From positions 1 through 64,000 of the forward strand of contig JAVXUO010001910.1 of the NCBI GenBank assembly GCA_033065855.1: 64,000 nucleotides of DNA. The letters are read 5' to 3'. A program made the translations under genes and the position numbers. The stretch is from Escallonia rubra (taxonomy: Eukaryota > Streptophyta > Magnoliopsida > Escalloniales > Escalloniaceae). Shown one piece after another: positions 9,332-18,941 of this stretch (the stretch's first letter is position 1; each line of letters opens with the position of its first letter). Below the pieces are notes generated by a model. It was not told the DNA's origin, did not search any database, and was given only the letters and a program-made list of their open reading frames with translations.

Positions 9332-12195
9332 ATGGTAATGAAGCCATCTAGCTTCATTCTTTTTCAGCTCCCAGGCTATCCTATACCTAAACGTCAAGGC
9401 AGCCTTCCTAGTCCACGACGTATATCTGAGCACCTCCGAGCGAGCAATGTAGTCCATGTACTTGAGGACGTAAATCCCGCAATCGTGACTGTTATATTGC
9501 TTTGGTCGGTCCTTTATCATCACGACCGTCCAAGGCTCTACCGTCGAATTCCTGGTGATGGATTCCCCCGAATAATCTCGGCACGCTAGCGAGAAGATAG
9601 TAGTCTGCATCCAACAATTAAAAAGATCATCAAGCCTATGTTACAATAAGAATATGCTATGAGCCAAGGTCAACCGATAAAAACTAACCACTGCAGTGAT
9701 GTACTCGCTATACATCTGTGCCAGCGACCGCCCAGGAGAGTCCTCCCTTAGGCTATCGTATATGTTGACCTGTCTGTTCGCTGGATGGAGAACTAATAGG
9801 AACCAGTGGTGTTCATGATGGCAAGGTATCATGACAAGGTTCGCATCGGCAGCGTGACATTGGTACTCTGCGTTCAACAGGCCTAATACGTTTCCAGATG
9901 GTTTCCACTTACCCTTGCCTGCCCCTCGCCTCCTCGATTCTGTTAACTCCCTCATGCTGGTCACCATTAATGTGACAAAGTAAGTGGGATGCAGGTTAAG
10001 CTTCATGCCTTCGCACTGGTTATAACGTAGCTCTCTAATCCGGAGCAGATCTATATAAGCGTTCATGACGAAATTTGAAATATCTGTCTCCGGTGCCAAC
10101 ATTCTCACATCCGCGTGACCTAGACATGTTCCAAGAGGAAAGTCTGTTGAATCGACAGGCTCAGGCCCGAAGTAGTGCCGGTCGATCCAATCCCGCTTGT
10201 TCGGCCTCAATGGCTTTGTCGCTTGTCCTTTATCCGACCGGTTGCTTGGGCGCGAGGCCTGGATTCCTACTTGGGTCACCTGACTCTGGCGCTGAGAGTC
10301 GTACGTGTCAGGAGGCAAGCGACTAGACGGCTCCCAGAATTCCCTCTGGGGCAAAGACGCGTCAGGAGGCAAGCGACTAGACAGCTCCCAGAATTCACTC
10401 TGGGGCACAAAGTCGTACGCGTCAGGAGGCAAGAGACTAGACGGCTCCCACACCACACTCTGGGGCACATCGTCGTACGCGTCCGGAGGCAAGCGACTAG
10501 ACGGCTCCCCTTGGTAACCCCGGTACGCAACACCAAAGTTGTGAAGATCAGTCTTGTACGACTCAATGGAGCTCTTGAAACTGTCAGGCGCATGCGCGAC
10601 ATACCAGTCAAACCGCTCGAGCTGCTTGAACATCTCAGTGCCCTTGTCAACCTAAAAAACATGCATAGAAAAATCACCGTCATCATTTCAGGCATGGTCG
10701 AGAAGGTGCGCAAATAAATATTGAAACGACACTAGGTTGACTTACAATGCTCAATGCCCAGAACTGGTCATAGACCTCACGTGGCGCATACGATTTGGTC
10801 CTCACTTGGGAAGGGCGAGTCACCCTCGTGCGCGTCACCCTGAGAAACCACTGTAAGTATTCCTCAGTACTAACGCCGTCGTGCTTCAGCGATACAAGGC
10901 TTTCATATGTTGCCTGCCAGGTATTCCACTGTTGCACCTCGCCACCTAACAAAATCAAGGCATCAGCCACCTTGAAGTTCGGCCCTCGACCACCCCTGTA
11001 TGGCCGCATGTCTACAGCGGGTTTTGGTATCCCTTGTGGACAGCCAGCTTGCTTCATAGCTCGATCGGGCATCTGAAACTCACATTCTTCGAAGTGAATG
11101 AGCGGCACCCGAACCAAACCTGCCAGCACGTACGACACCGGAAGTTGCCAACACCACTCATCCAACCGATGCATCACCTTCCCATATGGCTGCCACGTCA
11201 CCTGGGATGCATCCATCATATCTAGTTCCCCCCGATAGAACATTAGATGGTGGTGAGGGTCTACCCGTCTCCTCCGTTTGGTCGTAGGCCCCCAGGCCCA
11301 CACCCTAGGCCACGTCTCATCGGAATCAGCTACGGGCTGTGGACGACCCGTGGGTAGCCTCTCGTAAGACCAAACCTGTGAACGCAAACATTATATGGAA
11401 TTAGTAATTAATCACGAATATATTGACACGTCAACCAAGAATATTGGACAAAAACGTCAAACCTGTAACAGAGTGATGCAGGCGGCAATGGACTTGGCAC
11501 CCTTTCTCGTAGCTTTGTGCAATGCTCGATATAGGTGCGCAAGGACAGCTGAACCCCACGAATACGAGTATACCTCCTCAAGATTCTCCAAGAACACCAT
11601 ATACTTCGGATGCACCGTGTTTTTTTTTTTGCGTCGGAAGTAGTATAGATCCAGTAATATACAAAAGGAATGCCTTCGTATACGTCACCAAATCATGAGG
11701 AGTGTATTCATCCGGTAGCTCGCCGTACTGCTCTCTCAGCCATTTAAGTTTTATGCCGTTGGTTGTAAGAGCGTCCCTCGGAATTCCGGGAAAATACTGC
11801 CTAGCCATCGTCGCTATGGATGCAGACGTTTTACTCGAAGTAATGGGTCTGCCGTGACATGGGATTCCAAGTATGAAACCGACGTCCTCTAATGTAATAG
11901 TCATTTCACCAAACCGGAAGTGAAATGAGTTCGTCTCGCCTTTCCATCGTTCAACTAGAGCGGATATAAGGCAATCGTCGTGCCGAGACCAATTCCCGCA
12001 ATCGGTGAACACGGCCAAATTTTGATCGTGTAATAGTTGTATTTGTTCCTCGTTCAGTACCCACTCGTCGAGGTGACTTGTGCTTTGAATTGTTTCCAAA
12101 ATACCCCTATCGACACCGTCAAATACGTCCCTCGCGACGTGGTCATCGTCATCGTATAGGATTGATGTATCATGAGGTCCAGGGTTGAAATCCAT
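9320..12195 (-). CDS. PMD-C48 (ULP-like) protease fusion, four exons, one frameshift
   Basis: Exons, read on the minus strand, are 12195-11463, 11375-10746, 10651-9689 and 9604-9320, each joined by GT-AG in phase 0. Exon 1 and the start of exon 2 encode a plant mobile domain (ALVERWKGETNSFHFRFGEM, FILGIPCHGRPI). Exons 3-4 encode a C48 cysteine protease-like domain with a complete catalytic set, about H736 (HHW), D753 (IYDSL), Q811 and C817 (SHDCGIYV). Such proteases remove SUMO-like proteins; the substrate here is unknown. Exon 1 is 733 nt, one more than a multiple of three: an 11-base A run (complement of 11620-11630) shifts the frame inside the PMD, while the other frame downstream continues the domain well (YMVFLENLEEVYSYSWGS). 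With one A fewer the product would be about 869 aa. The start follows the predicted acceptor at 12198. PMD-ULP genes are known cargo of plant MULEs. Confidence 0.87.
10305..10515 (-). repeat. Coding minisatellite in exon 3 of the PMD-protease gene
   Basis: Units of about 54-60 bp (landmark GGAGGCAAGCGACTAGACGG on the plus strand, variants of it four times) encode on the minus strand a 20-residue proline-rich unit of the form PSSRLPPDAYDxVPQSxxWE. It lies in the linker between the PMD and protease domains and all units keep the frame, which suggests selection against frameshift or recent amplification. Confidence 0.82.
11620..11630 (-). other. Homopolymer frameshift in the PMD exon
   Basis: Eleven T on the plus strand (A on the coding strand). 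The upstream PMD frame runs to a stop 18 codons later, while the downstream PMD frame matches the family from directly after the run to the splice donor. It may be a real mutation, a somatic or sequencing slip, or a site of slippage. Confidence 0.8.
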
Positions 12196-12197
12196 AT

Positions 12198-14702
12198 CTG
12201 TAAGAACAAAATATAATCGTAAACCAACTTAGCGTCCATAATATTTACATTCCAAAACTGTAACTGAATCGTTAACCTAGCTTACCAACGCATTAGCAAT
12301 AGTCATTAAATCATTATTTTAATGTATTAAAACCATTCCTCACTTCCCACCACTCCGAACGCTTAATAACGCTAGTTCCCTGAAATTTAGCGCCAACGTG
12401 GTTATTTAGCAATATCCCCCCCCCCGATGGCCTTTACACCCCCAACACCTCAAAACCGCTCTTAAACCACTTTTTAAATGTATTACATCAATTATATACC
12501 AAATATTTCCTCAGAATATTTTAAGAGGAAAGTTACCAAAACACCCCCAACTTATGCAAAATACCCTGTGGCAGTCATCGCCCCAACAAACATCTAATTC
12601 ACAACTTTAAAATAACTTTTCGGGTGTCTCACACCCTTTCCTGAACTAAAAGTCATTCGGGAAATTCGTGTAATGTAAAATTAGGAAAATAGCCCCCGAT
12701 GAGCGGCAAATTACCGAAATGGCCCGGGGTTCATTAGGACCCCAACGCCCCGCGAATCGGCTTCAAATCAGCCTTTCAGGTGCTTTGCTTACATTTACGG
12801 ACTGAGAAATCGTTTCAAAAACTTGACACTGTAAAATTACCAAAATACCCCTCTCGGGGCGGCGAACTACCAAGATGCCCCCTGGCATCAGGAAAAATCT
12901 CAAAAGTGCTTTAAGATGCTATTTTAAGGTTCCTGAACTGATTCGTGATGTAAAAAGTATTTTACGGAAGTTTCGCCCAAAAATCCCGAACCGGTGTCCG
13001 GATCGAGCGCGTAAAAGCCCGTTCGGCAAAAAAATTGCTAACGGCTTCGGAATGGCCCGAATGCCTGGGGAATGGAACTTCCCAGCATCCTAGGGTTCTC
13101 AAAAAAGTTTCGCGTGACATCGCGCTAGCTTGATATTTTAAATTACACTGCGAAGTTACAAGGTTGCGCGTATCAGTTAACCCCTTTCCAGTCTTTGAAA
13201 AAATCTGAATTTTTTACCTGATATGTATCTTTTAGAAATAACTAGGGTCTATTTTTTGCACTTTGGCAAAATCTAGATCTAGCTATTTTTTATAAATTCG
13301 TGAAAATTTGTCTAATTAAGTTTTCACCTTTAGCGACCCCAACGCCCCGCGAATCGGCTTCAAATCAGCCTTTCAGGTGCTTTGCTTACATTTACGGACT
13401 AAGAAGTCGTTTCAAAAACTTGACACCGTAAAATTACCAAAATACCCCTCTCGGGGCGGCGAACTACCAAGATGCCCCCTGGCATCAGGAAAAATTTCAA
13501 AAGTGCTTTAAGATGCTATTTTAAGGTTCCTGAACTGATTTGTGATGTAAAAAGTATTTTACGGAAGTTTCGCCCAAAAATTCCGAATCGGTGTCCGGAT
13601 CGAGCGCGTAAAAGCCCGTTCGGCAAAAAAATTGCTAACGGCTTCGGAATGGCCCGAATGCCTGGGGAATGGAACTTCCCAGCATCCTAGGGTTCTCAAC
13701 AAAGTTTCGCGCGAAATCGCGCTAGCTTGATATTTTAAATTACACTGCGAAGTTACAAGGTTGCGCGTATCAGTTAACCCCTTTCCAGTCTTTGGAAAAA
13801 TCTGAAATTTTTACCTGATACGTATCTTTTAGAAATAATCAGGGTCTCTTTTTTGCACTTTGGCAAAATATAGCTCTACCTATTTTTTATAAATTCGTGA
13901 AAAACTGTCTAATTAAGTTTTCACCTTTAGCGACCCCAACGCCCCGCGAATCGACTTCAAATCAGCCTTTCAGGTGCTTTGCTTACATTTACGGACTGAA
14001 AAGTCGTTTGAAAAAGTTGACACCATAAAATTACCAAAATACCCCTCTCGGGCGGCGAATTACCAAAATGCCCCTGGCATCAGGAAAAATCTCAAAAATG
14101 CTTTAAGATGCTATTTTAAGCTTCCTGAGTTCATTCTTGATCTAAAAAGTATTTTACGGATTTTTCGTCCAAAAATCCCGAACCGGTGTCCGGATCGAGC
14201 GCTTAAAAGCCCGTTCGGCAAAAAATTGCTACCGGTTTCGGAATGGCCCGAATTCCTGGGGAATGGAACTTCCCAACATCCTAGGGTTCTCAAAAAAGTT
14301 TCGCGCGAAATCGCGCTAGCTTGATATTTTAAATTACACTGCGAAGTTACAAGGTTGCGCGTATCAGTTTACCCATTTCCAGTCTTTGCAAAATTCTGAA
14401 ATTTTTACCTGATACAGATCTTTTAAAAATAACTAGGGTCTCTTTTTTGTACTTTGGCAAAATCTAGATCTAAATATTTTTTATAAATTCGTAAAAAAAT
14501 CATAATTTTGACGCCCTAAAAAGTCGCTATTTTCGAATCTTTCGAATGTAATACCCCGATTTGTAAAAACGTAATTTTGACGCCCTAAACACGAATTTTA
14601 GACTATGGTAAGAACAATTTAAGCGTAACACAATTTCAACAATCAATTGGTAAGAACAATTTGAAATTAACATTGAATTATAAGAAAATTCAAAATACTT
14701 AC
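12198..14702 (-). other. ~2.5 kb 5'-UTR intron of the PMD-protease gene
   Basis: Mirrored GTAAGT donor (complement of 14697-14702) and an acceptor TTCTTACAG two bases before the ATG. As on the left, the 597 bp tandem units lie within it. Between 12200 and 12596 there is unique AT-rich intron sequence that is not part of the inverted arm. Confidence 0.58.
12770..14500. repeat. 597 bp tandem repeats, right array (three units)
   Basis: GCTAGCTTG recurs at 13124, 13721 and 14315, so the periods are 597 and 594 bp. As in the left arm, the outermost interval is 594 and the inner ones 597, showing that the arrays are mirror images apart from loss or gain of one inner 597 bp unit. The 72-codon frame here is on the plus strand (12875-13093 and 13472-13690). 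Confidence 0.92.
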
Positions 14703-14862
14703 TTGTTTTGACTTGAAAAAAATGACGAAAAATCCACCGATCTTCTAGCGGTTATCCACCGATCTTCTAGCGTAAATTTTTTTTATTTGTATTATTGTGG
14801 AGATTATGTAGGTGAGATAGGGAGAATGAGGAGAGTGTAAGAAATGATTCGGGGATGAGGGA

Positions 14863-15040
14863 TTTTATAGACAGAAAAGTGAGGGAGGAAGAGAAGAAAG
14901 AACACGGACAAGTCCGTGACTGAACAGTTGGGTGGGGGATGGGGGAATAACACGTGGGGGTGGGGGGAGGGGGGGAATGACACGTGGGGGTGAGGGGAAA
15001 GGACACGTGGGGGTGGGGGAGGGGGGAAAGGACACGTGGG
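14863..15040 (-). promoter_or_regulatory. Right-arm promoter: TATA with four G-boxes
   Basis: The complement of 14863-14869 reads TATAAAA. Upstream on the minus strand are four G-box cores CACGTG at 14951-14956, 14981-14986, 15004-15009 and 15033-15038, each within a C-rich setting. It would drive the PMD-protease gene. G-boxes bind bZIP and bHLH factors in plants; use here is inferred. Confidence 0.62.
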
Positions 15041-15404
15041 GGGAAGGGGGAATCACGGGTGGGGGAAGGGGGCATCACGGCTGGAAAAGGTGGGGGGAAA
15101 GGACATAGGGGGAAAAGAAGGGGTGGGGGCCAAGGGGGGGGGGGGGAAAAAAAAAGGACAGGGGAAAACGGGGGGGGGGGGCAAAGGGGGAATACTGAAG
15201 ATTAATGTGGGAATACGCAAAATTAATGTGGAAATATGCAAAGGGTGGGGGGAGCCGTGGAAGGGGTGGGGGCCAGGGGGGGAGAAAAAAAAAGGACAGG
15301 GGAAAAGATGGGTGGGGGCCACGGGGGATAATGCAGATTAATGTGGGAATATGCCACATTAATGTGGGAATATGCAAAGGGTGGGGGAGTGGGCCACCTG
15401 CGGA

Positions 15405-15751
15405 TGACTTGCGATTGGCCCAAAGCCAATCGCAACAAAGACAGGCGATTGGCCCAATCGCAAGTCTTTGTTGCGATTGGCTTTGGGCCAATCACAAGTC
15501 TTTTAGGCGTTTGGCCTTTTGGGCGTTTGGCCTTTTGGGCGTTTAGCTGGGCGGCATCATGCCAATCGCAACAAAGAGTTGCGATTGGGCTTGGCCCAAT
15601 CGCACCTCTTTGTTGCGATTGCTATGATTGCAGTTGGCCCCAAATGTTTGGGCCATTATGGCCAAAATTCCAAATTTTCCAATCGCTCCTCTTTGTTGCG
15701 ATTCGGTGGGAAAATAAAAATTTTCCCACCGGTCGATGGGGATCGGCCCCC
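15405..15751. repeat. Right subterminal motif array
   Basis: Five copies of the ATCGCAACAAAGA core in both orientations (about 15417, 15458, 15562, 15606 and 15688) stand within 350 bp of the right end. Between them is a short array of TTTTGGGCGTTTGGCC (15505-15545) that the left arm lacks. The last 70 bases mirror the left end. Confidence 0.75.
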
Positions 15752-15777
15752 ATATATATATATATATATATATATAT

Positions 15778-16507
15778 TCAGGCTTCTGAATTTGGTTAGA
15801 TTGTAGAATAATTGGATTCTAGATTTGCCGTGTATTTAGGAAGCTCAGTTATTATAGCTGATTTCTTTCGTTTTTTGTTATGAATGAAATTGATGAGTGA
15901 TCATTTAGTAATATTCTCTTTTAGTTTCTTGGTTCTAAGGTATTTTTGTGTGCCTTGCTATTGCAAAATGGAAAATTTTAACAACTTTGCCTACTGGTGA
16001 GTGAGTTTTGTTTTCAAATTCTAGTTTGTAGGTCTAATCAATTTTCCTCATTCTCTGTTCTTGGAAGAAATTAATGTTGCATGGTCATAGATTCCTAATT
16101 TTGACTGACTGATTTCATTGTGCTAGTTAAAGGGCCTGAATTTTTATATATAGATTGATTGGCTTATTTTGCTTGGTTTTCATGTGTTCATCAGCTAATC
16201 TCTTCTTTGAGTTATGTTTACTTGAAATATAGTTTTTGGAAATTTCCAGTCAGACTTGACGTGCCTTTGTCAAGTCCATACACATTTGAAAGCAACCACT
16301 TATAAGCTAATGTTACTGTTTGTTGCATTAAACAGGCTCTGGTAGCTATCAATTCCACGCGTACAAAAGGGACACACTAAGATGTTATAAGGCTCCCAAT
16401 CCTGGTGTACTCCAGTGAGTCAAAAATTTGACATTTTATTTGAAAGCATGCAGCTGCGCATTTGTTACGGAAAGATGAGATACAACTAGTGTTCCATACC
16501 TATCTTG
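15778..16507. other. Intergenic DNA with a possible orphan exon
   Basis: AT-rich, intron-like sequence. At 16336-16414 a 79 bp open segment is bounded by an acceptor (GCATTAAACAG) and a consensus donor (GTGAGT at 16415). Read in phase 2 it gives SGSYQFHAYKRDTLRCYKAP and six more residues ending VLQ. I do not recognise the protein. No partner exons are visible nearby, so it is at best a relic. Confidence 0.35.
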
Positions 16508-16689
16508 GTTATACCTATAGGCCTACTGAGGGTCCCAATTCTCATGACACGTCGGCACACTCAACGGTCAATTTTCAACGCTCACAGGCCGGTCAAAGCG
16601 TCACATAATCAAGTCATGTGCATTTTCCCTTTGGGAAGCAACCTTGGTGTTCCTTCCCCCTTAAGGGGATCGGCCAACTTGGGGGGGTC

Positions 16690-17330
16690 GGCCACCTACC
16701 TTGACGACCGACTACCGTCGTTCGCTGTCGCGTGCCGTAGTCGCAATGACCGTCGCTCGCCGCCGCGCTTCGTCGTCGTGACGACCGTCGCTCGTCATCC
16801 ATGCAATGCTCGCCGTCGCCCGCGCCTGCACGCCCGCTTCACGACGCCCGTCGCCCGTGGCCGCCCCCCCGCTTCATGGCCCCCGTCGCCGTCGCCCGCA
16901 CGCTCGCTCCGCGACTCCCATCGTCCCGATGTCATCTCCGCGACCCCCATCGCCCACACGACATCTCCCTGACCTTCGTCGCCCGCGCGCCGTCTCCGCG
17001 ACCTTCATCGCCCGCGTCCGCGCGACAGCTCCTTAACTCTCGTCTCCCGCGCGCCGTCTCTGCCACCTTCGTCTCCCGAGTCTGCGCGACAACTCTGCGA
17101 CTCCCGTCGCCCGCGCCCGCGTGCCGTCTCTGCGAACTTCGTCGCCGGCTCCCGCGCACCGTACTTTCTATAGTGCTCACTCACCACCAGTGGTCGCATG
17201 ACGCTCGTTGTTACCCGCGCGCCGTCGTCGCGACAGCCGTCACTCGTGGCCGTGCATTGTCATCTGGGTACCGTCTCCGTGACAACTATCACTTGCACGC
17301 TCTTTAACACTCGTCGCCACTTTCATGACG
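16690..17330. repeat. CGTCGC-rich degenerate low-complexity tract
   Basis: Short imperfect units such as CGTCGCCCGCGCGCCGTCTC make up this stretch, the most GC-rich in the window outside the UGTs. All frames give Arg/Pro/Ser-rich nonsense peptides, so it is treated as non-coding. Confidence 0.7.
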
Positions 17331-17428
17331 TGCCCTGGCACCAGGTATTGTCTCGCGACGGTAGTCGTCGCGCCCACCCGACACAATCATGTTACATGTT
17401 TCCGGGGGGCTCCGCTCGTAGTGCTCTG

Positions 17429-17860
17429 GCACGAGGACCCATCGCAGCGGGATGGACTCATTACCTTAAAATCATCGCCGCCACGGGATGGGCTCATTAC
17501 CCCAAAGCCATCGCCGTCACAATCACGGGGGATCTCCGGCACGAGGACCCCTCGTAGCGGGATAGACTCATTACCTTAAAGTCATCGCCGTCACAATCAC
17601 GGAGGGGCTTCGGCACGAGGACCCCTCGCAGCGGGATGGACTCATTACCTTAAAGTCATCGCCGTCACAATCACGGAGGGGCTTTGGCACGAGGACCCCT
17701 CGCAGCGGGATGGACTCATTACCTTAAAGTCATCGCCGCCACGGGATGGGCTCATTACCTTAAAGCCATCGCCGTCACAATCACGGGAGGGCTCCAGCAC
17801 GAGGACCCCTCGCAGAGGGATGAACTCATTACCTTAAAGTCATCGCCGTGCATTTCTTGT
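17429..17860 (+). repeat. Tandem repeat with alternating 74 and 110 bp units
   Basis: GCACGAGGACCC occurs at 17429, 17539, 17613, 17687 and 17797, giving unit lengths 110, 74, 74 and 110. The longer unit is the shorter one plus a 36 bp internal duplication of the GGGATGG...TCATTACC...AAAG...CATCGCCG segment. Further short GC-rich repeats (GACATTGATTGTGGCGCA twice, CATGTCATGGAAGTGGCGCA twice) follow to 18180. Confidence 0.85.
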
Positions 17861-18941
17861 GGCACCTCCACGTCAACTACGAACACACTTCCTTGGTATT
17901 AAAATGTATGAAAAACTACCTCTATGAAAGCATGCCTTGTATATAGGCGCGGTGCCTACAACACAAGACATTGATTGTGGCGCATAGGCGCGATGCCAAC
18001 GGCATGAGACATTGATTGTGGCGCACGGGCGTGGTGACGACCGTCGCGAGACAATACCTAGCCCCGGGGGCACATGTCATGGAAGTGGCGCATGGGCGCG
18101 GCGACGACTGTCGAGAGACACTACCTGGTGCCGGCGGCACATGTCATGGAAGTGGCGCATGGGTGCGGCAACGACGCGCGGACGACGATCTTCATGGCGT
18201 TGATGGCGGCAATGGGAGACGTACGGTTACGGGTAATGAGTGAACATTGCGTACCATAGTGTGTTTGAATAAGTTAAGCGAAAAAAGTGTCAACAGCCCT
18301 CCCGGGCTTGAAGTTGCCCCCCCCCCCCCCCTCCTCATGAAGGAGTTGGCCAACCCTCCTTTAAGGGAGGTGGCCTACACCCCTTTTATGGGAGGTAGTC
18401 GACCCCTTGAGGGTGGAGGTGCGCCAAGGCTATTTTGTACATTTTCTAAGTGTTGGATTGAGCCTAGGTCGCTACATTCGCGACATAAATAATTTTCAGT
18501 CATGAATTGCCGCGAAAAGTCGATAAGAGATGCACGTGACTTGAGCATGCACATTTTGACCAGTAGATAGCGTTGAAAAATTCATCGTTGAATGTGTGAC
18601 GTGTCGCGCAAAACGGGACCCCCGATGGTCTCTTGAGTGTGACCAAAGTAGGTTGTGAACAATACTTAAATTTCTTGTCTTTCTCGTAAGAAGTGCGACA
18701 AAGGGGGTTTTGCCTTTTGTCGTAATGCCTAATTTAACGTACATTTATATGTTAGTACTCTGCTTATTTACCAACAATATGTTTTTCCACCAAATAAAAC
18801 TTCCATATTTTGCAAAAACAAATACACCCCATTTTAAAGCACAGACGACACAAAAAAAGGAAAAAAAAAAAAAGAAAAAAGGCAAGCACGCCGTTCCACA
18901 TGATTCAGTAAAAGCAAAATTTAAGGCCCTACGTTTACCGA

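Larger units (their letters stand above)
2464..15751 (+). mobile_element. 13.3 kb giant-TIR Mutator-like element (MULE)
   Basis: The ends are exact inverted copies (GGGGGCCGATCCCCATCG inward from both sides) and about 70 terminal bases are nearly identical. Homology between the arms then continues, with local differences, to about 5931 on the left and 12596 on the right. Inside are two convergent genes: a full MULE transposase (plus) and a PMD-C48 protease gene (minus). It is therefore an apparently complete, possibly autonomous MULE that carries a ULP-like gene, a combination known from Kaonashi-type MULEs in plants. Arms of more than 3 kb are exceptional for MULEs. Whether it is active cannot be told; the transposase frame is intact. 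Confidence 0.92.
12596..15751 (-). repeat. Right inverted arm of the MULE
   Basis: Inverted counterpart of 2464-5931 with one tandem unit fewer, but with a longer G/A-rich (C-rich on the reading strand) promoter tract and a 20 bp local duplication (ATCCACCGATCTTCTAGCG twice, about 14732-14772). Base-by-base reading of matching units shows only scattered substitutions. Confidence 0.88.
16508..18644. mobile_element. GC-rich element with imperfect ~115 bp inverted ends
   Basis: The left end (about 16508-16625) and the complement of the right end (about 18518-18644) share an ordered series of blocks: GGTCCC, GACACGTC, CAACG, TTTTCAACGCT, GGTCAAA, TCAAGTCA and TGTGCAT. Inside are CGTCGC-rich low-complexity DNA, variable tandem repeats and, near both ends, short hairpins with CCTTTAAGGG-like arms. 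No transposase frame is present. It could be a non-autonomous TIR transposon of the MULE kind, but I find no clear target duplication. Confidence 0.5.

Noticed and set aside
4233..13690. Conserved 72-codon open frames (MPPGIRKNLKSALRCYF...) in each 597 bp unit, on both strands of the MULE
   Set aside because: They repeat only because the DNA unit repeats, lie in predicted introns antisense to the genes, match no known family, and have no promoter of their own.
14984..15799. Glycine- and proline-rich open frames in the right MULE arm
   Set aside because: Same composition effect in the mirrored G-rich tract, not genes.
16505..17307. Arg/Pro/Ser-rich open frames in the GC-rich element
   Set aside because: Several overlapping frames on both strands are open at once, as expected in CGTCGC-rich low-complexity DNA; no domain.
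17429..17860. CRISPR-like array of repeats and spacers
   Set aside because: The whole unit is repeated with no unique spacers, and the sequence is from a plant nucleus.
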